From the NCBI RefSeq assembly GCF_030373185.1, contig NZ_JAUCZH010000007.1, positions 62,001-126,000 of the forward strand: DNA of 64,000 bases, in the 5' to 3' direction. The stretch comes from Tabrizicola sp. GTDB lineage: Bacteria > Pseudomonadota > Alphaproteobacteria > Rhodobacterales > Rhodobacteraceae. Positions 26,393-35,431 of the stretch are shown piece after piece. The stretch's first letter is position 1. Each line of letters opens with the position of its first letter. The notes beneath the pieces are model-generated. The model did no database searches, was not told where the DNA came from, and saw only the letters and a program-made list of their open reading frames with translations. The position numbers and the translations under genes are program-made.

Positions 26393-28285
26393 ATGACTTA
26401 TGCGCAGATGTACGGGCAATGGCGGGACGATCCCGAAGGCTTCTGGCTTGCCGCCGCCGGTGCGATCGACTGGGTGAAACCGCCCACCCAGGCCCTGAAC
26501 TCCAGTCGCGCGCCCTTGTATGAATGGTTCACCGACGCCACAGTCAACACCTGCTGGAACGCGGTGGACCGCCATGTCGAAGCAGGTCGCGGCGCGCAAG
26601 CCGCGATCATCCATGACAGCCCCGTCACCGGCACCAAGCACGTCATCACCTACGCCGAGTTGCAGGACCGCGTGTCCCGCCTTGCCGGGGCGCTGAAGGC
26701 AAGGGGCGTTGCCAAGGGTGACCGGGTGATCATCTACATGCCCATGGTTCCCGAGGCGCTGGAGGCGATGCTGGCCTGCGCCCGGCTTGGCGCGATCCAT
26801 TCGGTCGTGTTCGGCGGCTTTGCGGCCAGCGAACTTGCCGTGCGGATCGACGACTGCACACCCAAAGCGATCATCGCCGCCTCTTGCGGGATCGAGCCGA
26901 ACCGCGTCGTTCACTACAAACCCCTGCTTGACGCTGCCATCGACATGGCCAGCCACAAACCCGACTTCTGCGTGATCTTTCAGCGCGAGCAAGAGGTCGC
27001 CAAGCTGATCCCGGGCCGCGATCTGTCGTGGCATGAATTCCAGTTTGGCGTCGAAACCGCCGAATGCACCCCCGTCGAGGGCAATCATCCGGCCTATATC
27101 CTTTACACCTCCGGCACCACCGGCGCGCCCAAGGGCGTCGTGCGCCCCACCGCCGGGCATCTGGTGGCGCTCAACTGGACCATGCGCGCGATCTACAACT
27201 GCGGCATTGGCGATGTGTTCTGGGCGGCGTCCGACGTGGGTTGGGTCGTTGGTCACAGCTACATCTGCTATGCGCCGCTGATCGCCGGCTGCACCACGGT
27301 GGTCTATGAAGGCAAACCCGTCGGCACCCCCGACGCCGCCGCCTTCTGGCGCGTGATCTCGGAACATAATGTCCGCAGCTTCTTTACCGCCCCCACCGCC
27401 CTGCGGGCGATCAAGCGTGATGACCCCGAAGGCAAGCTGGTCAGCCGCCACCCGATGCCAAACCTGCAAGCCCTTTTCCTTGCCGGTGAACGCGCCGACC
27501 CCGACACGATCGAATGGGCGCAACGGCACCTGAACGTGCCGGTCATCGACCACTGGTGGCAGACCGAGACCGGCTATGCCATCGCCGCCAACCCATTGGG
27601 CATCGAACAGCTTCCGGTCAAGATCGGTTCCCCCTCGGTCCCCATGCCCGGATTTGACGTGCAGGTTCTGGACGAGGGCGGCCATCCGGTTTCCCCCGGC
27701 ACTCTGGGTGCCATCGCCATCAAGCTGCCCCTGCCCCCCGGCACCCTGCCAACCTTGTGGAACGCCGAGGACCGCTTCATCAAGAGCTACCTTAGCCATT
27801 TCCCCGGCTATTACGAGACGGGCGATGCAGGCTACGTTGATGCGGACGGCTACCTTTACATCATGGCGCGCACCGATGACGTGATCAACGTCGCCGGACA
27901 CCGGCTGTCCACCGGTGCCATGGAAGAGGTGCTGGCGGGTCACAAGGACGTGGCCGAATGTGCGGTGATCGGGGTGGCCGATGCGCTCAAGGGCCAGTCG
28001 CCCTTGGGGTTCTTGTGCCTCAACAAGGGATCGGGTCGCGACCATGCCGATGTGGTGCGCGAATGCGTGGCCCTGATGCGCGAAAAGATCGGCCCTGTCG
28101 CCGACTTCAAGCGCGCCGTGGTGGTGGACCGGTTGCCCAAGACCCGGTCCGGCAAGATCCTGCGCGGCACCATGGTCAAGATCGCCGACAACCAGCCATG
28201 GAAGATGCCTGCCACGATCGACGACCCTGCCATTCTGGATGAAATCACCGAGGCGCTGCAAAGCCTTGGTCTGGCGCAAAGCTGA
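26393..28285 (+). CDS. prpE: Propionyl-CoA synthetase (AMP-forming)
   Basis: 630 residues. Activates propionate with ATP and CoA through a propionyl-adenylate. ANL-superfamily motifs: YILYTSGTTGAPKGVVRPT (P-loop), HWWQTETGYAI, GYYETGDAGYVDADGYLYIM, and the C-terminal KTRSGKILRGT with the acylatable lysine. The N-terminal ACAS-type segment and the PrpE-like RPTAGH rather than acetyl-CoA synthetase motifs support propionate. A 9-base inverted repeat (26321-26329 with 26354-26362) lies in the leader. Adjacent TTTGCAAA boxes suggest control by a short-chain acyl-CoA regulator. Confidence 0.95.
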   Translation: MTYAQMYGQWRDDPEGFWLAAAGAIDWVKPPTQALNSSRAPLYEWFTDATVNTCWNAVDRHVEAGRGAQAAIIHDSPVTGTKHVITYAELQDRVSRLAGALKARGVAKGDRVIIYMPMVPEALEAMLACARLGAIHSVVFGGFAASELAVRIDDCTPKAIIAASCGIEPNRVVHYKPLLDAAIDMASHKPDFCVIFQREQEVAKLIPGRDLSWHEFQFGVETAECTPVEGNHPAYILYTSGTTGAPKGVVRPTAGHLVALNWTMRAIYNCGIGDVFWAASDVGWVVGHSYICYAPLIAGCTTVVYEGKPVGTPDAAAFWRVISEHNVRSFFTAPTALRAIKRDDPEGKLVSRHPMPNLQALFLAGERADPDTIEWAQRHLNVPVIDHWWQTETGYAIAANPLGIEQLPVKIGSPSVPMPGFDVQVLDEGGHPVSPGTLGAIAIKLPLPPGTLPTLWNAEDRFIKSYLSHFPGYYETGDAGYVDADGYLYIMARTDDVINVAGHRLSTGAMEEVLAGHKDVAECAVIGVADALKGQSPLGFLCLNKGSGRDHADVVRECVALMREKIGPVADFKRAVVVDRLPKTRSGKILRGTMVKIADNQPWKMPATIDDPAILDEITEALQSLGLAQS

Positions 28286-28401
28286 ATTGGATCAGAACTC
28301 ACCGGACACTGGACAGAAGGCCCCGTCTGCGGCAATCATTGCATTATGCAAAGGGCTTTCGCATTTCGCATGACGGACCGGCAAGGCTGCGGGGTGGCCT
28401 C

Positions 28402-28917
28402 ATGACGTCCGATCCTCGCTCCATTGCCTTGGCTGACCTGCGCAAGGCGATCCTGGCGCTTGCCCCACGGCTGCAAGGCACCGATGACCTGGCAGATCTT
28501 TCCCAGTTGCAGGCTGCGACCGACCGTCTTTCCCAAAGGGCAAGGCCTGCCGCCTCGGGCCTGCGCGACTATGACCCACAGCGCTTTCAGCGTCTGCTTG
28601 AACTGACCGGTCCAAGGATGGCCGGCACCTTGCTGGCCCATCTTGTTGACGACCTTTCCAACTGCCGCACCATCATGCTGGCCGGGGCAGACCCCGCCGA
28701 CTGGACCGCTCTGCGTGAAGGCACGCATGTTCTTATCTCGCTTGCGGGTTCGGTCGGGGCGCTTTCGTTGCAAGCTCTGGCCGAAACGCTGAATGCTGCC
28801 GCGCACAGACAGGACAGCAGCACCGTGAAGGCGCTTGTGCCTGACCTTCTGGCGGAACTTGAAGCACTTATCGACCTTGTCCGCGCCACCCCTGCACCTG
28901 CGAAGATCAGATCATGA
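28402..28917 (+). CDS. HPt-domain protein (LuxU-like)
   Basis: 171 residues from the ATG at 28402; the upstream frame is not supported. A four-helix HPt domain spans about 60-160, with the phospho-acceptor His109 in REGTHVLISLAGSVGA, matching the HxLKGSAxxxGA-type motif, followed by LQALAETLNAAAH. The stop overlaps the start of the sigma-54 response regulator by four bases, so it is the probable phosphodonor of that protein, as LuxU is to LuxO. The sensor kinase must be encoded elsewhere. Confidence 0.85.
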   Translation: MTSDPRSIALADLRKAILALAPRLQGTDDLADLSQLQAATDRLSQRARPAASGLRDYDPQRFQRLLELTGPRMAGTLLAHLVDDLSNCRTIMLAGADPADWTALREGTHVLISLAGSVGALSLQALAETLNAAAHRQDSSTVKALVPDLLAELEALIDLVRATPAPAKIRS

Positions 28918-30335
28918 GATCACCCGGCAGCGCACGCACCCCGCTTTTGCTGATCGAGGATACGATTTCCTTGCAGATGGTCTATCGCTCGATCCTGTCT
29001 TCGGCCGGGTTTCGCGTTTCCGTCGCCGGGTCGGCTGCAGAGGGGCTGGCCCAGTTTCAGGCCCTGAAACCTGCGGTGGTGCTACTGGACCTGATCCTGC
29101 CAGATCGGGACGGGCTGGACCTGATGCAGGAATTCCTGACCCAGCAACCCGACACCGCCGTGATCGCCATAACCGCAAACGGTTCGGTCAACCGGGCGGT
29201 TGAGGCGATGCGTGCCGGTGCGCATGACTTTCTGGTCAAGCCGTTTGACGAGAACCGCTTTCTCAGCGCGGTCCAGAATGCCCTTGCCGAAAGGTCGGCT
29301 CGCCAGACCGAATCCCAGTCGGTAGCCGCGCTCTCGGAACGCCCGGCTTTGGCCGACACTTCTGGCTTCATCGGATCATCCGAAGCGATGCGTCGAATTC
29401 ATGGCACCATCGCCTCGGTCGCGCGGTCGATGGCCACCGTCTTCATTACCGGCGAAAGCGGCACCGGCAAGGAGTTGTGCGCCCTTGCCGTGCACGCCAA
29501 TTCTGCCCGCGCCTCTGGCCCCTTCATCGCGCTGAACTGCGGCGCCATCCCGCAAGATCTGCTGGAATCCGAAGTTTTCGGCCATATGAAGGGCAGCTTC
29601 ACCGGCGCAATCTCGGACAAGCCCGGCGCAGCCACAGCGGCGGATGGCGGGACGCTTTTCCTTGACGAGATCTGCGAGATGGCCCCGGCGCTGCAAACCA
29701 AGCTGCTGCGGTTCCTCCAGACCTCGACCGTTCAACCCGTTGGCGCCACCCGGCCCAAGAAGGTCAATGTGCGTATCGTATGCGCCACCAACCGCGATCC
29801 ACTGGATGCGGTCCGTCGCGGTCATTTTCGTGAAGACCTGTACTACCGGCTGTTTGTCGTTCCGATCCACATGCCGCCCCTGCGCGACCGGGGTGAGGAC
29901 GTGATCGAAATTGCGGAAGCCGCCCTGCAACGCTTTGCCGAGGAAGAGGGCCGGGCGTTCCACGGTCTTGACCCCACTGTCCGGGCAATGTTGCCGCGTC
30001 TGCCATGGCCGGGAAATGTTCGCCAGCTTCTGAACGTCATTCGCAACGTGGTGGTTCTGAACGATGGCGGCTGGGTCACGCAGCAGATGTTGCCACCGGG
30101 TGTGGCCAGCGAGCCTGTCGAACGGCAGACCTCTGGCACAGAAGCTGCCGCAGCGCCTGGCGCCGGGCAATTGGAAAGCCTGATCGGCCTGACCCTTGCC
30201 GAAGCAGAACGCCAGTTGATCGAGGCAACTCTGGCGCATCACGCAGGGTCCGTCCCGCGCGCGGCGCGGGTTCTGGATGTGTCTCCCTCAACGCTCTATC
30301 GCAAGATCGAAGGCTGGAAAGCCCGGACTGGATAA
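28914..30335 (+). CDS. Sigma-54-dependent response regulator (LuxO/NtrC-like)
   Basis: 473 residues: receiver domain (about 10-125; phospho-acceptor Asp59 in AVVLLDLILPD, conserved Lys in FLVKPFDE), AAA+ sigma-54-interacting domain (about 150-380; Walker A GESGTGKE, Walker B TLFLDEI, arginine finger region REDLYYRL) and a Fis-type HTH (HAGSVPRAARVLDVSPSTLYRKI). The sigma-54 contact loop reads GSFTGA instead of the usual GAFTGA, a conservative change at position two. Translationally coupled to the HPt gene. Targets are not visible. Confidence 0.94.
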   Translation: MRSPGSARTPLLLIEDTISLQMVYRSILSSAGFRVSVAGSAAEGLAQFQALKPAVVLLDLILPDRDGLDLMQEFLTQQPDTAVIAITANGSVNRAVEAMRAGAHDFLVKPFDENRFLSAVQNALAERSARQTESQSVAALSERPALADTSGFIGSSEAMRRIHGTIASVARSMATVFITGESGTGKELCALAVHANSARASGPFIALNCGAIPQDLLESEVFGHMKGSFTGAISDKPGAATAADGGTLFLDEICEMAPALQTKLLRFLQTSTVQPVGATRPKKVNVRIVCATNRDPLDAVRRGHFREDLYYRLFVVPIHMPPLRDRGEDVIEIAEAALQRFAEEEGRAFHGLDPTVRAMLPRLPWPGNVRQLLNVIRNVVVLNDGGWVTQQMLPPGVASEPVERQTSGTEAAAAPGAGQLESLIGLTLAEAERQLIEATLAHHAGSVPRAARVLDVSPSTLYRKIEGWKARTG

Positions 30336-30382
30336 CGCCGCAGCCCTTGTCGGCACCCGCTTTCCGCCGCCGCCGCTTTCCC

Positions 30383-31141
30383 TCAGGTGAACTGCTCGCC
30401 GATCAGCCGTTCTTCCAGCCCATGCCCGGGGTCAAACATCAGCCGGTGCGTGACCGAAGGTTCAGACCGAACCTCGACGCTGATCACATCGCGGACCGAT
30501 GACCGGCTGTCGGCATCCGCCATCACCGGGCGTTTCGCGGCCTCCAGCACTTCGAAGCGCACGACAGCAGCACTGGGCAAAAGCGCCCCCCGCCAACGCC
30601 GGGGCCGGAACGCAGACATCGCGGTCAGTGCCAGAACATCAGACCCGATCGGCAGGATCGGCCCATGCGCCGAATAGTTGTAGGCCGTGGAACCGGCAGG
30701 TGTCGCCACCAGCGCACCGTCACAAACCAGTTCGTCCAGCCGTTCCCGGCCGTCGATGAAGACCCGCAGTTTCGCCGCCTGCGGCCCCTGCCGCAACAGC
30801 GACACCTCGTTGATCGCCAAGGCCTCGGTCACCTTGCCGCGCGTGTTTTCCGCCCGCATCGACAAGGGGTGGATCACAGTTTCCTCTGCCGCGGCCAGCC
30901 GTGCCGGCAGGTCTTCGGCCGCATAGGCGTTCATCAGAAAACCGATCGTGCCGCAGTTCATGCCATAGACCGGCAACCCCCGGCCCTGCGCCGCGTGCAG
31001 CGTCTGCAACATGAAGCCGTCACCGCCAAGTGCCACGATCACCTCGGCCGTGCGGGCGTCGGCCTGCCCATAGGCTGCCGTCAGCGCAGCATAGGCCGCA
31101 ATCGCCGCCGGAGCCTTGCTGGCTGTGAACCTGATGCGCAC
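30383..31141 (-). CDS. nadK: NAD kinase
   Basis: 252 residues. Phosphorylates NAD to NADP. Family motifs: VIVALGGDGFMLQTLH (GGDG), YGMNCGTIGFLMN (NE/D-type region with NxGxxGFL), INEVSLLR, the catalytic VCDGALVATPAGSTAYNYSAHGPILP, and LTAMSAFRPRRW. Slightly short compared with E. coli but typical for alphaproteobacteria. Convergent with the LuxO-like gene; divergent from glyA. Confidence 0.95.
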   Translation of the reverse strand: MRIRFTASKAPAAIAAYAALTAAYGQADARTAEVIVALGGDGFMLQTLHAAQGRGLPVYGMNCGTIGFLMNAYAAEDLPARLAAAEETVIHPLSMRAENTRGKVTEALAINEVSLLRQGPQAAKLRVFIDGRERLDELVCDGALVATPAGSTAYNYSAHGPILPIGSDVLALTAMSAFRPRRWRGALLPSAAVVRFEVLEAAKRPVMADADSRSSVRDVISVEVRSEPSVTHRLMFDPGHGLEERLIGEQFT

Positions 31142-31377
31142 GCTTGTGTTCCCCCGGCAAATCTACTGCCATGCCCAGTCTTGGCCGGGTAAGGTGGCGA
31201 ACTCAAGCCCTCCTCCCCGTTCGCCTCGGTCCTCGTCCGGCTTCGCCTTGCCCTGCGACCCTTTTGCCGGGGTAAGAATATTTCGCCTGATCTGCGCAGG
31301 ATGTCGCTTTCTTGCCTTTTCGACAGGCAACCCGTGCTCTAAATAGCCGTCACATCCATCGCCGAGAGGTCCACAGC

Positions 31378-32673
31378 ATGAACGCCCCGCACCGCGACAC
31401 CGGTTTCTTCACCGAATCCCTCGCCTCTCGCGACCCCGAGCTTTTCAGCTCCATCACCTCGGAACTTGGCCGCCAGCGCCATGAGATCGAGCTGATCGCT
31501 TCGGAAAACATCGTCTCTCGCGCGGTGATGGAGGCGCAAGGGTCGGTGATGACCAACAAATACGCCGAAGGGTATCCCGGCAAGCGCTACTATGGTGGCT
31601 GCCAGTTCGTCGACGTGGCCGAAAACCTTGCCATCGACCGTGCGTGCCAGCTGTTTGGCTGCACCTTTGCCAACGTCCAGCCGAACTCTGGCTCTCAGGC
31701 CAATCAGGGCGTGTTTCAGGCGCTGATCAAGCCCGGCGATACCATTCTGGGCATGAGCCTAGATGCCGGCGGCCACCTGACCCACGGCGCCGCGCCGAAC
31801 CAGTCCGGCAAGTGGTTCAATGCCATCCAGTATGGTGTCCGAAAGCAGGATCTGACGCTGGACTATGATCAGGTGCAGGCCCTTGCCACCGAACACCAGC
31901 CGAAGATGATCATCGCTGGCGGTTCGGCCATCCCCCGGATCATCGACTTCGCCCGCATGCGCGAAATTGCGGATTCGGTCGGCGCCTACCTGCTCGTCGA
32001 CATGGCGCATTTCGCCGGTCTCGTGGCTGCGGGCCTCTACCCCAGCCCCTTCCCGCATGCTCATGTCGCGACTACCACCACCCACAAGACCCTACGCGGT
32101 CCGCGCGGCGGGATGATCCTAACCAACGACGAAGCCATCGCCAAGAAGTGCAACTCGGCAATCTTCCCCGGCATCCAGGGCGGCCCCCTGATGCATGTCA
32201 TCGCCGCCAAGGCCGTGGCCTTTGGCGAGGCGCTGAGGCCGGAATTCAAGACCTATCAAGCCCAGGTCATCAAGAACGCGCAGGCGCTTGCGGATGAATT
32301 GATGAAGGGTGGCCTTGATATCGTCACCGGCGGCACGGATACGCACCTGATGCTGGTTGACCTGCGCCCCAAGGGCGTGAAGGGCAACGCCACCGAAAAG
32401 GCGCTGGGTCGCGCGCACATCACCTGCAACAAGAACGGCATCCCCTTCGACACCGAAAAGCCCACCATCACCTCGGGCGTGCGGCTTGGCACTCCGGCAG
32501 GCACCACGCGCGGTTTCGGTGAGGCAGAGTTCCGCCAGATCGCCCGCTGGATCATCGAGGTCGTCGATGGCCTTGCAGCAAACGGCGAAGACGGGAACGG
32601 CGCGGTGGAAGCCAAGGTGAAGGCCGAGGTTGAAGCCCTGTGCCAGCGCTTCCCGATCTATCCGGATCTCTGA
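31378..32673 (+). CDS. glyA: Serine hydroxymethyltransferase
   Basis: 431 residues from the ATG at 31378 (GAGAGG upstream); the longer frame is not family-like. PLP enzyme interconverting serine and glycine with tetrahydrofolate. Motifs: [63 protein letters not shown] and [16 protein letters not shown] with the PLP lysine. I searched the 237-base region upstream for a glycine or SAM riboswitch and saw none. Confidence 0.97.
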   Translation: MNAPHRDTGFFTESLASRDPELFSSITSELGRQRHEIELIASENIVSRAVMEAQGSVMTNKYAEGYPGKRYYGGCQFVDVAENLAIDRACQLFGCTFANVQPNSGSQANQGVFQALIKPGDTILGMSLDAGGHLTHGAAPNQSGKWFNAIQYGVRKQDLTLDYDQVQALATEHQPKMIIAGGSAIPRIIDFARMREIADSVGAYLLVDMAHFAGLVAAGLYPSPFPHAHVATTTTHKTLRGPRGGMILTNDEAIAKKCNSAIFPGIQGGPLMHVIAAKAVAFGEALRPEFKTYQAQVIKNAQALADELMKGGLDIVTGGTDTHLMLVDLRPKGVKGNATEKALGRAHITCNKNGIPFDTEKPTITSGVRLGTPAGTTRGFGEAEFRQIARWIIEVVDGLAANGEDGNGAVEAKVKAEVEALCQRFPIYPDL

Positions 32674-32691
32674 ACCCGACGCTTCACTTCA

Positions 32692-32722
32692 CCGGGCCTT
32701 CTGTCTGAAGCAGGAGGCCCGG
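32692..32722. terminator. Hairpin after glyA
   Basis: CCGGGCCT (32692-32699) pairs with AGGCCCGG (32715-32722); the stem extends inward through CTG/CAG after a T-G wobble, leaving a 7-base loop. It lies 18 bases after the glyA stop, between convergent genes. No T-tract on the + strand; TTT follows on the minus strand. Confidence 0.6.
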
Positions 32723-32759
32723 AAACCGGCTGGACAGACGCATTTTTTCGTGGCGGTCG

Positions 32760-33131
32760 CTACAGATATCCACGCCACGCCAAGAGCGCGATGATCCCGA
32801 GGATCAGCACCAGTACCCCGAAGCCCACCGACGCGAGCATCCCGGCAATGGTGTCACGCCGACGCCCGGCGGGATCAACCGTCATCAGATGCCGCACGCA
32901 GACGTCATAGGAATCAGCCACCTCGCCCATGTCGATCTGGCCAAGCAGCTTTGGGTTCTTCGACTTTTCCGCCGCTGCGGCCAGAAGTTGCGCTGCGTCA
33001 CGCTCTTTCTTCGGCAAAAGCCGCCGACCCCGCCGCAGCTTTGCCGAAAGATCGCGACCGCCGACCTTCAGCCGCTCTTCCATCAGCCCTGCCACTCGAT
33101 CCGCCATTTGCTGGATCGCTACCGCACTCAT
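32760..33131 (-). CDS. Conserved hypothetical protein with C-terminal membrane anchor
   Basis: 123 residues. A basic, helical N-terminal domain (MEERLKVGGRDLSAKLRRGRR region, then KKERDAAQLLAAAAEKSKNP) is followed by YDVCVRHLMTVDPAGRRRD and a single C-terminal membrane helix (GFGVLVLILGIIALLAWRGYL). The N-terminal part probably faces the cytoplasm. It resembles small conserved proteins of Rhodobacterales of unknown function. Convergent with glyA. Confidence 0.8.
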   Translation of the reverse strand: MSAVAIQQMADRVAGLMEERLKVGGRDLSAKLRRGRRLLPKKERDAAQLLAAAAEKSKNPKLLGQIDMGEVADSYDVCVRHLMTVDPAGRRRDTIAGMLASVGFGVLVLILGIIALLAWRGYL

Positions 33132-33227
33132 CCCGAAGTCCTCCAGAATCCGAACAAGACCCTACGATCTATTGCGAAATCGTTCAACTGCTCTGGTCCG
33201 ATGCCCGCTGCGCGGTTATGAACAGGC

Positions 33228-33998
33228 ATGCTGAACCAGATCCACCACTCCGCCCGCGAAGCCGAGGTTTCACCAACACTTGTCATCGCGCATGGGCTTT
33301 ACGGGTCGGGCCGGAACTGGGGGGTCATCGCCCGTCGCCTTGCAGACCGGCGCGCGGTCGTGGCAGTCGACATGCGCAACCACGGCGAAAGCCCAAGGGC
33401 GGAAAGCCAGTCCTACCCCGACATGGCCGCCGATCTGGCCGAAGTTGTCCAGAGCCTTGCGCCGCCGGTTGATCTTCTGGGCCATTCGATGGGGGGCAAG
33501 GCCGCGATGCAACTGGCCCTGACCCAGCCGCACCTGATCCGCCGACTGATCGTCGCCGATATCGCGCCCGTCGCCTATACCCACGACCAGACGCGCCATG
33601 TCCATGCAATGGCCGGGCTTGACCTGACACACATCACCACAAGGGCCGAGGCTGACGCCGCACTGGCCAGCGCGGTGGAAGACCCCGCCCTCCGTGCCTT
33701 CTTCCTGCAATCGCTTGACCTGCGGACACGTCCGCCCCACTGGCGGCTGAACCTGCCGGTGCTTGAAGCCGAGATGCCGAAGATCGTCGGCTGGCCAGAC
33801 ACCAAAGGCCGCTTTGACGGTCCCACCCTGTTCCTCACCGGCGCCGAAAGCACCTACGTCCGCCCCGAAAACCGCGAAACGATCCGCACCCTTTTTCCCA
33901 CGGCGCGCTTTGCCAAGATCCCCGGCGCGGGCCACTGGCTTCACGCCGAAAAACCACGCGAGTTCGAAGAGACCGTCCACGTCTTTCTCGAGGCCTGA
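33228..33998 (+). CDS. Alpha/beta hydrolase (YbfF-like esterase)
   Basis: 256 residues. Catalytic triad visible: nucleophile Ser in LLGHSMGGKAAMQLAL (about residue 86), an acid in the region TLFLTGAESTYV, and His in IPGAGHWLHAEKP near the C-terminus. Oxyanion region HGLYGSGRNWGVIARRLA. The closest pattern is the YbfF family of short-chain acyl-(CoA) esterases. Substrate unknown. The small membrane gene on the opposite strand ends 5 bases downstream. Confidence 0.92.
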   Translation: MLNQIHHSAREAEVSPTLVIAHGLYGSGRNWGVIARRLADRRAVVAVDMRNHGESPRAESQSYPDMAADLAEVVQSLAPPVDLLGHSMGGKAAMQLALTQPHLIRRLIVADIAPVAYTHDQTRHVHAMAGLDLTHITTRAEADAALASAVEDPALRAFFLQSLDLRTRPPHWRLNLPVLEAEMPKIVGWPDTKGRFDGPTLFLTGAESTYVRPENRETIRTLFPTARFAKIPGAGHWLHAEKPREFEETVHVFLEA

Positions 33999-34003
33999 CC
34001 CGA

Positions 34004-34177
34004 TCAGCCGATCTCGCGCGCGACCAGCCAACTGACCGGCAGGGCCAGAACCGCACCGGCTGCCGCCGCCGCCACGATCGGCCAAAGTGTTCCAAGACCC
34101 ATGGTCAGGACAAGAACCACCCCCGATCCGGCAAGGGCAGTACCGATCATGGAAAACAGGATCATCATCAGGCGCAT
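34004..34177 (-). CDS. Small hydrophobic membrane protein (57 residues)
   Basis: Translation of the minus strand from the ATG at 34177 gives a 57-residue protein ending ALPVSWLVAREIG, with two membrane helices: MMILFSMIGTALAGSGVVLV and WPIVAAAAAGAVLALPVSWL. GGAGGG lies 9 bases before the start. It resembles short Rhodobacteraceae proteins that are often mislabelled CTP synthetase in databases (recalled, not checked); it has no CTP synthase features. Convergent with the hydrolase gene. Confidence 0.75.
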   Translation of the reverse strand: MRLMMILFSMIGTALAGSGVVLVLTMGLGTLWPIVAAAAAGAVLALPVSWLVAREIG

Positions 34178-34303
34178 CTGGAAAAACCCTCCGCTTCCGC
34201 TCGCAATGTTTGGATTTTAACAGACCCGAGAAGCCGTGCCTTGATCCTTGTCATGCGACGGCGGATTTTCAGAAGAGCTGGCGGTGCAGGCTGGCTTGCA
34301 GAC

Positions 34304-35431
34304 TCAGGCCGCCGCCAGCGCATTTCGCAGCGCTGTGACTGTTAGGGCCACAGGGTTGCCCTTCATCGACGATGCCATCACCGATGCCTCGACAATCGCC
34401 GCATGCATGTCATGCGTGACCCCAAGCGCCAGCAGATCCGGCAGCCCGGCCCCACGCGCCCAAGCCTGCAACGCCGTGGGTGCCTCGCTTGCAGTGCAGC
34501 CCAGCACATCCGCCAGTATCCCGCACACCTCGTCCAGCCTTGCCCGCGCCGCCCCATCCGCCGCCGCCCGGTTCGCCGCCAGCACCGGCCCCAGCAGCGC
34601 GCCGCAGATCGCGCCATGCGCGGCCCCGGTCATGCCGCCGATCACCCCGGCAAAGCCATGCACCGCCCCAAGCCCCGCGTTCGACAAGGCAAGCCCCCCG
34701 CACAGGCTGGTCCAGGCCAACCTGTCGCGGGCTTCGGCGTCTTCGCCCGCCTCCAGACGCCGCAATGCCGTCAACCCCGGCCCGATCACCGGCCGGGTCA
34801 GCGCGTCGGTGTAGGGCGTTGCCTTGATCGAGACGAAGGGTTCAATCACCTGCGTCACCGCATCAAGCCCCGAGGCCAGAGTGACCGGCCAAGGGCAGCC
34901 GTCCGTCAGCGCCGGGTCCACAATCGCCAGCCGCGCGATCATCCCATCGTCGCGCAAGGATACCTTGCGGCCATGGTCCGGAAGACCGATCACCGCGTTT
35001 TTCGTGACTTCGGCCCCGGTGCCGGATGTCGTGGGCAAGGCGATGAAGGGCAAGGGCGCTGCGGTCAGGGGCAGGGCCTGGCCCACGATCTCAAGATGTT
35101 GCATCGGGTCGCCGGGCGCGGGGATCAGCCCGGCCAGCGCCTTGCCCATGTCCAGCGCAGCCCCGCCGCCAAGCGCCACCACCCAATCCGGCCGGTGCGC
35201 CCGCGCCAGATGCAGCGCGGCCAGAAGGTCCGGCAGGGTCGGCTCTCCACCACATCCGATTGTCAGGACATCCGGCCCCAGCCCAGCCACAAGCCAGCCC
35301 GCCCGCGCCGGGTTCGCGCCATGCACCAACACCCCCCGCGCACCGAATGCCCGGATCAGGCCCGGGGATTTCGCCGCCTCGCCCCGGCCAAACAGGATGC
35401 GCGGCGGGGCCGAAATGGCGAAGGGGGTCAC
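34304..35431 (-). CDS. Iron-containing alcohol dehydrogenase
   Basis: 375 residues, group III metal-dependent dehydrogenase. NAD-binding [15 protein letters not shown], then [19 protein letters not shown], and metal ligands in [13 protein letters not shown] and [21 protein letters not shown]. It overlaps the glpK stop by four bases (ATGA), so it is the last gene of the glycerol operon. Likely substrates are an aldehyde, glycerol or dihydroxyacetone, or another polyol; maleylacetate reductase is an alternative in this fold, but context favours a polyol-related role. Confidence 0.88.
   Translation of the reverse strand: MTPFAISAPPRILFGRGEAAKSPGLIRAFGARGVLVHGANPARAGWLVAGLGPDVLTIGCGGEPTLPDLLAALHLARAHRPDWVVALGGGAALDMGKALAGLIPAPGDPMQHLEIVGQALPLTAAPLPFIALPTTSGTGAEVTKNAVIGLPDHGRKVSLRDDGMIARLAIVDPALTDGCPWPVTLASGLDAVTQVIEPFVSIKATPYTDALTRPVIGPGLTALRRLEAGEDAEARDRLAWTSLCGGLALSNAGLGAVHGFAGVIGGMTGAAHGAICGALLGPVLAANRAAADGAARARLDEVCGILADVLGCTASEAPTALQAWARGAGLPDLLALGVTHDMHAAIVEASVMASSMKGNPVALTVTALRNALAAA

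Noticed and set aside
31142-31377. Riboswitch before glyA (glycine or SAM type)
   Set aside because: Looked for conserved core elements and stem pattern; none visible. A possible promoter (TTGCCT with a downstream CTAAAT) is too weak to call.
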